Assembly (NCBI GenBank): GCA_028289265.1
Contig: JAQGGU010000037.1
Location: 1-8,192, forward strand
Direction of reading: 5' to 3'
Length of the DNA stretch: 8,192 nt
Source: Candidatus Saccharimonadota bacterium
GTDB taxonomy: Bacteria; Patescibacteriota; Saccharimonadia; Saccharimonadales; UBA4665
In this document: one piece after another, positions 1 to 5,044 of the stretch
How the letters are laid out: each line of letters starts with the position of its first letter
Position numbering within the stretch: position 1 is the stretch's first letter
The notes under the pieces: generated by a model
The model's database searches: none
The model's input: only the letters and a program-made list of their open reading frames with translations
Told to the model about the DNA's origin: nothing
Program-made: the position numbers and the translations under genes

Positions 1-795
1 GAATCGACCAATTACGATAGCTTTCACTCCTGAAAAGTTAGGCTGTTGAATAAGCGATACTAAGTAACGGTCAAAATGATGAGGTAATGATTCCTCGTCA
101 TCTTCTAAAAAGAGAATGGTGTTATCAAGGTCTGGCATATATTCAGTTCCTTGAAGAAGATTGAATGTGCACAGGTTGCCGCCACGAATACTTCCTTGTG
201 CTTGGCCTTCGTGGATCACTAACCAGCCGTCATTAGAAATAGGTCGTCTATCCTCTTGGTCCATGAACCACAGGTCGTCTGTCCATTCTTCACTTGGCTT
301 TACGTTCATCGGCTCATCACTCATTACAGCCTTTTGGAAATACTCCAGGAGGTAGTCAAAATGTTTTTTCATTCCAAAAGTCGAATAATGAATGCCTGAA
401 TAAGTCACTAATCCTGTCTTAGTCAGAATAGAATTGTTGAGTGCTGTTATATCTGAGAAGCCGCAAAAGACTTTAGGATTAGCTTTGATCAGCTCCCAGT
501 CGATTCCTCGCAATAACTGATTGGAATTAAAACCACCTACAACAGTCAAAATACCTTTTACATTCGGGTCTGCAAAAGCTTCGTGTAAATCTTCTAGCCG
601 TGAGGAGACACTACTCGAATTGAAGTCATCAATTTCTTCGACGTGCTTACCGAAGCTAAGCTTTAAGCCAAGTTCATCGAAACGCTCATTAGCGATACGT
701 CGTGTTTCTTCGCTTATGATTGACAGTGAACGTGAAGGACTTATTATACGTACTTCATCGCCAGGCTTTAACTTGTTTGGAAATATAAAACTCAT
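1..795 (-). CDS. MccF-like S66 serine peptidase (LD-carboxypeptidase family), 3' end cut by window edge
   Basis: The open frame runs from ATG at 795 to the window edge without a stop, giving 265 residues of a family usually about 330–345 long. The S66 family holds cytoplasmic LD-carboxypeptidases, which trim murein tetrapeptides, and MccF enzymes, which cleave the peptide–nucleotide amide of microcin C. Visible features are the N-terminal KPGDEVRIISPS strand, the nucleophile elbow GGFNSNQLL with Ser91 as predicted nucleophile, CGFSDITAL (about 111–119), YSGIHYSTFGM (about 132–142), and LFLEDDEES with Glu231 as predicted second triad member. The catalytic His should lie beyond the window. The GGFNSNQLL and FGM motifs resemble the MccF branch more than E. 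coli LdcA. Base composition is about 40% GC by sampling, lower than its neighbours. There is no Shine–Dalgarno, and a TATACT box ends 7 nt before the ATG. The family is confident; the substrate is not. Confidence 0.9.
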   Translation of the reverse strand, partial: MSFIFPNKLKPGDEVRIISPSRSLSIISEETRRIANERFDELGLKLSFGKHVEEIDDFNSSSVSSRLEDLHEAFADPNVKGILTVVGGFNSNQLLRGIDWELIKANPKVFCGFSDITALNNSILTKTGLVTYSGIHYSTFGMKKHFDYLLEYFQKAVMSDEPMNVKPSEEWTDDLWFMDQEDRRPISNDGWLVIHEGQAQGSIRGGNLCTFNLLQGTEYMPDLDNTILFLEDDEESLPHHFDRYLVSLIQQPNFSGVKAIVIGRF

Positions 796-808
796 TACAA
801 ATAGTATA
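796..808 (-). promoter_or_regulatory. −10 box of the S66 peptidase gene, probable leaderless start
   Basis: TATACT at 808–803 is a 5/6 match to TATAAT and ends 7 nt before the ATG at 795. Transcription would begin at or next to the start codon. The −35 position (around 826–831) has no good match. No Shine–Dalgarno lies between the box and the ATG. Confidence 0.5.
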
Positions 809-856
809 CATACTTTATTGCATCCTCGAAGGCCCACTGGGTCTTCTCGCCCTCCC

Positions 857-942
857 GGGCGGTACCCATATCAAATCAAAAAGAAAACGCCCCACCTTTT
901 AAGGTGAGACGCTTTCTTTGGTGGAGCTGGTGGGTACCGCCC
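857..942. repeat. 12-bp inverted repeat of the tmRNA T-arm flanking the ssrA terminator
   Basis: GGGCGGTACCCA at 857–868 recurs as its exact reverse complement at 931–942, inside the tmRNA T-loop and T-stem. The two copies flank the ssrA terminator. The 85-nt gap 796–880 otherwise holds only the S66 promoter and a small CGCCC/GGGCG hairpin (848–861). Confidence 0.7.
881..918 (-). terminator. Intrinsic terminator of ssrA
   Basis: An 18-bp near-perfect hairpin begins one base after the tmRNA CCA end: arm 918–901 pairs with 898–881 around a 2–4 nt loop, and T-rich sequence follows (TTCTTTTTG on the minus strand). Three positions are G·U pairs when read as minus-strand RNA but C·A mismatches on the plus strand, so the structure is preserved only for minus-strand transcription. 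Confidence 0.9.
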
Positions 943-1312
943 CCACGTCCGCCGGTTTATCTTTGGCATATCTTCTACAGGCATAGTTCATTTTTTGGTC
1001 TTAAGCTAGTGGTATTTAAATGAACAAACATTCACTAGCAGCAATCCTAAGTCTTAACGGGCGCTATGGATGATAGAACCCGGGCAACCAGATGAATTTG
1101 GCGCGCATTTCAGATATCTGATGTCTCGTCGAGCACGGTAGTCTAAATAATTAGGCTACTGATGCGGTCTGGCGACCAGCAAGAACTGAGTTGATGCTGG
1201 CGACAAAATCGCTAACTTTTTGATTTGCATCTAAAAAGGTTTGTCTATACGCTGACAAGCGACCTGCTGATATAACCGATAAAGTCCAACGTCGAGCTTA
1301 AAATTCAGCCCC
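919..1312 (-). ncRNA. ssrA: Transfer-messenger RNA (tmRNA, ssrA)
   Basis: tmRNA rescues stalled ribosomes with SmpB and tags the unfinished protein for proteolysis. The 394-nt gene begins GGGGCTG, which pairs with CAGCTCC before the encoded 3' ACCA to form the acceptor stem. AGCTCGACG near the 5' end matches the conserved D-loop-like segment. A long helix H2 forms between 1269–1283 and 956–972. The resume region is TTAGAT-GCA-AAT, close to the E. coli UAGUC-GCA-AAC. The tag stop TAA lies in a hairpin (1138–1159), as usual for H5. A clear terminal pseudoknot is visible: 1033–1039 pairs with 1005–1011, and the loop at 1018–1025 pairs with 986–993. The T-stem GTGGG/CCCAC is intact, but its loop reads GGCGGTA instead of the TTCRA type. 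It lies downstream of rsmA with its own promoter and terminator. Confidence 0.96.
1151..1228 (-). other. tmRNA tag-peptide reading frame
   Basis: The frame runs from the predicted resume codon GCA (1228–1226) to TAA (1153–1151) and encodes 25 residues. They begin ANQKVSDFV, continue through ASINSVLAG and end RQTASVA. With the alanine carried by tmRNA the added peptide would be 26 residues, compared with 11 in E. coli. It keeps a terminal alanine, but the last three residues are SVA, not LAA. The resume codon was assigned by the upstream UAGAU context, and the in-frame stop in the H5 hairpin supports the frame. Confidence 0.82.
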
Positions 1313-1351
1313 ATCAAGTATTATTATAGCAATTTATGACTAATTATGCAA
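1313..1351 (-). promoter_or_regulatory. ssrA promoter
   Basis: A perfect TATAAT (1328–1323) lies 17 nt from a weak −35, TTGCAT (1351–1346, first three bases matching). The −10 ends 10 nt before the mature tmRNA 5' G at 1312. Transcription would therefore start a few bases upstream, leaving a short leader for RNase P to remove. It lies between the rsmA stop and ssrA, so ssrA can be transcribed independently. Confidence 0.8.
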
Positions 1352-1379
1352 TATGCTTATGATTGAGCTAAGCGAAAAC

Positions 1380-2180
1380 TTATGCTGACGGTTTTACCTG
1401 ATACAGCTTATACCAGTCTTCAATCGAGAGGTTTTGCGCGCGAAGCATGGGGTTTATGCCAGCTGCTTCGAGCCAGCCCCTCACTGATTCTTTGTCCATG
1501 TGCAGCCCGGCACTCAATGAGTTCAGCAGCGTCTTGCGCTTTTCGCCGAAGCCAGCTTTGACGAGGCGGAAGAAGTCTTTGGTGTCTACATCTGGAAACA
1601 GCGGTTCGGGGCGGCGCTTGAGCACCACGATTTGCGAGTCTACCTTCGGCGGCGGCGTGAAAAGTTCAGCTTTTACTACCATATCAAGGGATACCTCGAA
1701 AAAGTATTGGCTGGTCACCCCAAGGATAGACAACTGCCCCGGCTTGGCGGCCAAGCGCTCGGCTACTTCCTTCTGGACGAGCAAGGCAGCCACCAAAGGC
1801 GGATTGGGAGATTCGGACAGTACGCGCACTAGCTTACTGGTGAGGTAGTACGGAATATTGGCGACGACTTTATAATCTGGCTTCAAGGTGGTGAGGTCGA
1901 AGCGCAAAATATCGCTCCGTACCACGCGGAGGTTATCAGCGGGCACGCGCTTTGGCAGTCCGCGGGCAAGCTCCTCATCGAACTCCACAGCAATGACTTC
2001 ATTGGCGGAGTCAACCAGTAGCGCTGTAAGCGGCCCTAATCCAGGCCCGATCTCAAGGACAGTGTCTTCCGGCTGCACATCAGCAGCTAGCAGCATAGCG
2101 TGCAAGCTCATTTCGTCGTTCAGCCAATGCTGGCCTAAGCTTTTTTTGGGTACAGGACCAATACTGTTATCTCGAGTCAT
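1380..2180 (-). CDS. rsmA: 16S rRNA (adenine1518-N6/adenine1519-N6)-dimethyltransferase RsmA (KsgA)
   Basis: RsmA dimethylates the two adjacent adenines in the 3'-terminal helix 45 of 16S rRNA during late 30S assembly, using S-adenosylmethionine. The 266-residue length is normal for the family. The Rossmann methyltransferase motifs are in order: KKSLGQHWL (12–20, usually KKSLGQNFL), EIGPGLGPLT (43–52) for AdoMet, Glu66 in VEFDE for the ribose, Asp90 in RSDIL for the adenine, and the catalytic NIPYY (108–112, NLPY type). The small C-terminal helical domain carries PPPKVDS (176–182) and FGEKRKTLLNSL. The ATG at 2180 leaves only a few residues before the conserved N-terminus, so the start is well placed. 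A promoter sits directly before the ATG. The RpfB-like wall gene two genes upstream matches a known rpfB/ksgA neighbourhood. ssrA follows. Confidence 0.97.
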   Translation of the reverse strand: MTRDNSIGPVPKKSLGQHWLNDEMSLHAMLLAADVQPEDTVLEIGPGLGPLTALLVDSANEVIAVEFDEELARGLPKRVPADNLRVVRSDILRFDLTTLKPDYKVVANIPYYLTSKLVRVLSESPNPPLVAALLVQKEVAERLAAKPGQLSILGVTSQYFFEVSLDMVVKAELFTPPPKVDSQIVVLKRRPEPLFPDVDTKDFFRLVKAGFGEKRKTLLNSLSAGLHMDKESVRGWLEAAGINPMLRAQNLSIEDWYKLYQVKPSA

Positions 2181-2216
2181 TCCAAAAAGTATTACTTAAA
2201 ATGCATAAAGTCACAA
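2181..2216 (-). promoter_or_regulatory. rsmA promoter, probable leaderless start
   Basis: TTGTGA (2216–2211, 4/6 to TTGACA) is followed after exactly 17 nt by AATACT (2193–2188, 4/6 to TATAAT). The −10 ends 7 nt before the ATG at 2180, so the mRNA should begin at or beside the start codon. The only purine run before the ATG is GGA touching it, too close for a Shine–Dalgarno. Confidence 0.55.
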
Positions 2217-2334
2217 GGGCTACGCGCAAGGGTTATGCGCTTTGGCGCAGCGCGGGGCGAAAAACAAGTGACGCGTCAGGGCCATATCCATGGAGTTACG
2301 GCGAGGCTCTATGCTGAATCCGAGAAAATTAGGA

Positions 2335-3021
2335 CTACTTAGTTGCTTTGAAAGCTACTATTCCGCCGTAAACCGTCTTGCCGTCGATAGTCCCTGCAGC
2401 GCGGTAGAAGTACTGCGTGCCAGCCTGGAGGCTGGTAAGGGCGAATACTTGTTCATTGTAACTACCTGTCGTACCGGCACTAGTAGCAGCCATGTGCTTG
2501 GTGGTCATCTTCAAATCATCGGGCTTGGTACCATATTCGACCCAAACTTCCTTGGCAGGGCCAGGAAGATACTGTACGCTTACGTCCGCTGCGTTGCCGA
2601 CATAGTTGGTAACACTACCACTGAGGATGTTATAGGTCGTTGCAGGCTCTGCCGTTGACTTGTCATCTTCCCCGGCAGCAGATGAAGCTTTCTCTTTGGC
2701 AAGCTCAGTTTCCAATGAAGCAACCTCGCTATGCAGGCCCTTCTGCGTAGTATTCAAGTTTTTGATAGTGGCTTGCTGCCAGTAATACACACCGCCAGCC
2801 ACTGCTGCAAGCAACAGAATCAGTAATAGCGCCCCGATGAAGCGCCTAAATTTTCCTGCTGGCTGCCTTGAAGTGACCACCTGTTGCTGTGGTTGTGGCG
2901 CAGGTGCGCCAGTAGCTGCTGTCTGGGACTGATCTACAGTAGTATCCTCATTAGGGGTTTGCTCTGTTGAGGAATCAGATTGTGCAGGCCGTGAAGGCCG
3001 AAAATTGAAATCGTTGTTCAT
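2335..3021 (-). CDS. Membrane-anchored coiled-coil protein with fibronectin type III-like C-terminal domain
   Basis: This 228-residue protein is not a recognised named family. From the N-terminus there is a polar Gln/Ser/Thr/Pro-rich segment (1–55), basic residues at 57–60, one hydrophobic transmembrane helix (about 61–81), a heptad-like coiled coil (about 84–113), a short Ser/Ala/acidic linker, and a β-rich domain (about 145–226). In that domain VWVEYGTKPDDL, FALTSLQAGTQYFYRA and GGIVAFKA fit the strands of a fibronectin III-like fold. The basic residues before the helix predict a cytoplasmic N-terminus and an extracellular C-terminal domain. It lies between the RpfB-like hydrolase and rsmA, behind a terminator and with its own −10 element. 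A role at the cell surface is inference. The start at 3021 has no Shine–Dalgarno. Confidence 0.88.
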   Translation of the reverse strand: MNNDFNFRPSRPAQSDSSTEQTPNEDTTVDQSQTAATGAPAPQPQQQVVTSRQPAGKFRRFIGALLLILLLAAVAGGVYYWQQATIKNLNTTQKGLHSEVASLETELAKEKASSAAGEDDKSTAEPATTYNILSGSVTNYVGNAADVSVQYLPGPAKEVWVEYGTKPDDLKMTTKHMAATSAGTTGSYNEQVFALTSLQAGTQYFYRAAGTIDGKTVYGGIVAFKATK

Positions 3022-3036
3022 AGTACTATAGTATCA
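3022..3036 (-). promoter_or_regulatory. Extended −10 element of the FnIII-like membrane protein gene
   Basis: On the minus strand TGA-TACTAT (3036–3028) fits an extended −10 (TGn followed by a 4/6 hexamer). The hexamer ends 6 nt before the ATG at 3021. There is no convincing −35 and no Shine–Dalgarno, so a leaderless transcript is predicted. Overlapping alternatives such as GATACT (8 nt from the ATG) cannot be excluded. Confidence 0.4.
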
Positions 3037-3079
3037 TAATACCGCTTATGCTACCACACTGCATGCAGTACCACCCTTA

Positions 3080-3118
3080 GGATTGACAAGAGGACGAGGG
3101 AACCATCCCGGTTCCCTC
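3080..3118 (-). terminator. Intrinsic terminator after the RpfB-like gene
   Basis: A perfect 9-bp stem, GAGGGAACC/GGTTCCCTC (3118–3110 with 3104–3096), encloses a 5-nt loop. A pyrimidine-rich but imperfect T tract follows (GTCCTCTTGTC). It begins 7 nt after the TAG stop of the upstream gene and separates it from the FnIII-like gene. Confidence 0.8.
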
Positions 3119-3124
3119 ATTTTG

Positions 3125-4396
3125 CTACCACCAGTGGTTCTTGGTCCAGAAGTTGTAAGCCCCCTGCCAACTGCCGTAGCGGCCATTCGCGTAGCCAGTA
3201 CACCACTTCAATTGTGTAACAGGATTAGTGGCCCAGTCTTCGCCGGAGGAAGCCATCTTCCAAGCAGGCGTTGATTGGCATAAGCCATAACCCGTGCCAG
3301 ACGAACTGGGCGTGCCATGAAACGCCGGGCACCCACCATGCTCGCCTTGCCACTTAGTCGGGCACCAACCGGATTCACGGGAAATAATATAGTCTGCGTA
3401 TTCATACTGATCCGGAGATATTCCCGCCCGGGCCATGTCGCCCTTGATACCGCTCAGGTTACTACCTATCACTCGTACTTCGGGTACCGGTTCCTGCACC
3501 ACTGTAGCCTGTATGACCCGGCGGCCAACCTCTACACCGTTCTGGGTATTGACTTCATATACCACCGCTTTTTTGCCAGGGGCTCCCTGTTGCCGTACAG
3601 CCGACACGCCATACGACAGTGTATTATCGGGCACGTTTTGTACGGGCATAGCAATATCTTCCTGGACAGTCACCGTCGATAATCCGTTACGGATTACCGA
3701 GATAGGCCCCGCTGTCGCTAATGGAGTATCCAAGCTTGGTTTGACCTGATCTTGGGGGGCAAGCTTTATCTTTCGTTCCGCCAAGAGCTCGCCTACCGTA
3801 GTGGCATGCGTACGAAGAGTCACCAGTGAGCCATACAGGTTTACCTGCACCGGCGTGGCCCGATCGATGATAACTTGCTCACTAATCCCGCCCGTTGCCA
3901 CGAAATCGGTAATCGGCTGCTTTATAAGCTTGTCCTCGGGGTAAATCATCACCCCGGCTTGGCTAGCGACACTTCGTTCAGTAGTGCGGGCGCTCAGCGC
4001 GAATGTGGTCTGCCCGCCATCGACAACCTCCACGGGTACTGCACGGTAAATATTGATACGGAAATCATCCTGCTGAATCGGTGTCTCCGTGGACGGTTCG
4101 ACCACATCGCCTTCATTGACATCTATATCCAGCTTCTCGAGTAGTGCCCCTACTGTCGGTTCCTTGCTGGAGACGATCTGCTGTTGCTTGTCATCGGATA
4201 TCACTACAACATTCGGGTCTACCGTCACCGGCGTGCGGTTAAAGAATGCCACGAGGCCGCCTGTGATAATAACCAGTCCCAAAAAGGGTGCTACCGGTAC
4301 GGCAAAAGGATGCCGCGCGACTTGGGGTAACCTCTTGGTCGACGGACGTTTGGGCTTATAATAATGCGCCTGGTAGCGCTGGATTTTCTTCGGCAT
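3125..4396 (-). CDS. RpfB-like cell-wall hydrolase: three DUF348 repeats, G5 domain, C-terminal transglycosylase-like domain
   Basis: This is a predicted secreted or membrane-anchored peptidoglycan hydrolase of 423 residues. A basic N-terminus (1–29) precedes a hydrophobic anchor (about 31–52). Three DUF348 ubiquitin-like repeats follow (about 62–105, 112–160 and 180–222, with hallmarks PTVGALLEKL and ATTVGELLAER). A G5 domain spans about 230–310 (KKAVVYEVNTQNGVEVGR). The C-terminal lysozyme-like domain (about 325–423) carries ISRESGW with Glu341 as predicted catalytic acid, YGLCQ, KMASSGEDWATNPVTQLKW and a final FWTKNHWW. That pattern is close to the actinobacterial and lactobacillar aggregation-promoting-factor type. 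Four cysteines (345, 356, 373, 399) suggest two disulfides outside the cell. The architecture matches RpfB of Mycobacterium and, apart from its catalytic domain, YabE of Bacillus. rsmA lies nearby as in those genomes. An in-frame ATG-TAG just upstream blocks any longer start. Confidence 0.92.
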   Translation of the reverse strand: MPKKIQRYQAHYYKPKRPSTKRLPQVARHPFAVPVAPFLGLVIITGGLVAFFNRTPVTVDPNVVVISDDKQQQIVSSKEPTVGALLEKLDIDVNEGDVVEPSTETPIQQDDFRINIYRAVPVEVVDGGQTTFALSARTTERSVASQAGVMIYPEDKLIKQPITDFVATGGISEQVIIDRATPVQVNLYGSLVTLRTHATTVGELLAERKIKLAPQDQVKPSLDTPLATAGPISVIRNGLSTVTVQEDIAMPVQNVPDNTLSYGVSAVRQQGAPGKKAVVYEVNTQNGVEVGRRVIQATVVQEPVPEVRVIGSNLSGIKGDMARAGISPDQYEYADYIISRESGWCPTKWQGEHGGCPAFHGTPSSSGTGYGLCQSTPAWKMASSGEDWATNPVTQLKWCTGYANGRYGSWQGAYNFWTKNHWW

Positions 4397-4430
4397 AGTT
4401 TGCTACATGGAGGTGAGATGAGAAATTATA
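4397..4430 (-). promoter_or_regulatory. −10 box and short leader of the RpfB-like gene, with an ATG-TAG start–stop element
   Basis: A perfect TATAAT (4430–4425) ends 28 nt before the ATG at 4396. No good −35 lies 16–18 nt upstream. The predicted leader of about 20 nt has no Shine–Dalgarno. It contains ATG immediately followed by TAG (4408–4403), in frame with the gene and 6 nt before its ATG. This is the only unit-leading gene here with a leader longer than a few bases. Confidence 0.5.
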
Positions 4431-4492
4431 GAGGTCAAACTGCACCAGTCCTGTGCCTTATTCTACCAAAGTGCTTAGGTACTGTCCAAAAG

Positions 4493-4951
4493 CTAAGCGC
4501 TTAACTCTAATGCTCTGAGGACATCCGGGTTATGCGTCTTCGCTAAAATATCGGACTTTTTCGACCAGCCAATTTCAACGATTTCATATCGCCGGCGCGT
4601 AGCAGGCGGCTTTGTAGCAACTTCTGCCGTGTAGTAATGGCTCGTATATCTGAAACCATGGATGCTGTATGCCTCGGCAGCGAGCAGCCGGACCTGGCTC
4701 GCTTCGAGCCGGATACCTGTTTCCTCCCAGACTTCCCGTAGCAGTCCTACAAGGGGATCTTCATTTTTTCGTAGCCCCCCGCCCGGTAAGACCCAGCGCC
4801 CAATACCCAGCCACCCCTTTACGACTAGTACTTCGTCCTTACATCTCAAGAGTAAGCGGCTGCGTTGGCTGCCTCGCAGATATATCCATGACCCCGGCCA
4901 TATCCCCCAGTACAATGCCCGTCCCAGCCTGACATACCATTTTTTTATCAT
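4493..4951 (-). CDS. NUDIX hydrolase of unknown substrate
   Basis: NUDIX enzymes hydrolyse nucleoside diphosphates linked to another moiety, for example damaged nucleotides, dinucleoside polyphosphates or sugar nucleotides. The 152-residue protein has a complete NUDIX box, GX5EX7REVWEETGI, at residues 58–80. Arg72, Glu73, Glu76 and Glu77 supply the metal-binding loop-helix. Upstream, WVLPGGG (53–59) leads into the box. A short aromatic and basic N-terminal extension (about 5–31, RALYWGIWPGSWIYLRGS) could be an amphipathic helix touching the membrane or a partner; it is not part of the core fold. The substrate cannot be told from sequence. The ATG at 4951 has no Shine–Dalgarno but lies 6 nt after TACAAT. 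It sits 93 nt after the helicase gene with no clear terminator between them, so read-through from the helicase is possible. Confidence 0.93.
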   Translation of the reverse strand: MIKKWYVRLGRALYWGIWPGSWIYLRGSQRSRLLLRCKDEVLVVKGWLGIGRWVLPGGGLRKNEDPLVGLLREVWEETGIRLEASQVRLLAAEAYSIHGFRYTSHYYTAEVATKPPATRRRYEIVEIGWSKKSDILAKTHNPDVLRALELSA

Positions 4952-4963
4952 TAGTATATTGTA
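4952..4963 (-). promoter_or_regulatory. −10-like box of the NUDIX gene, probable leaderless start
   Basis: TACAAT (4963–4958, 5/6 to TATAAT) ends 6 nt before the ATG at 4951. There is no recognisable −35 and no Shine–Dalgarno. The competing TATACT at 4957–4952 overlaps this spacer and lies too close to the ATG to act as a −10 for it. Confidence 0.4.
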
Positions 4964-5044
4964 CCCTTAATCTCTTCCGGGCATTCCGTTTCATGGGGAG
5001 GCTTTAGCTTCACCCTAAACAGGGGCTTACAAGAATCAGATGGG

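Noticed and set aside
521..907. Plus-strand open frame of 128 codons across the S66 gene start and ssrA terminator
   Set aside because: It is antisense to the S66 peptidase and runs through the terminator hairpin; there is no family resemblance.
931..972. tRNA gene ending in CCA at 919
   Set aside because: The acceptor and T-arm resemble a tRNA, but no anticodon arm exists. The matching 5' half lies about 340 nt away, with the tag frame between, as in tmRNA.
1447..1848. Plus-strand open frame of 133 codons across rsmA
   Set aside because: It is antisense to a clear RsmA with all motifs; its low-complexity Ser/Thr/Lys translation looks like a shadow frame.
2220..2291. Minus-strand 23-codon frame starting MDMALTRHLFF before rsmA
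   Set aside because: No Shine–Dalgarno or promoter is placed for it, and it overlaps a GC-rich dyad region. A leader peptide is conceivable but unsupported.
4409..4492. Plus-strand GGAGGTGAG followed by an ATG and a 24-codon frame
   Set aside because: The match to a Shine–Dalgarno is striking, but the peptide has no features and the site is the complement of the RpfB-like gene's leader, so it is probably chance.
4993..5030. Possible terminator after the helicase gene
   Set aside because: Only a 4-bp CCCT/AGGG stem without a T tract is visible.
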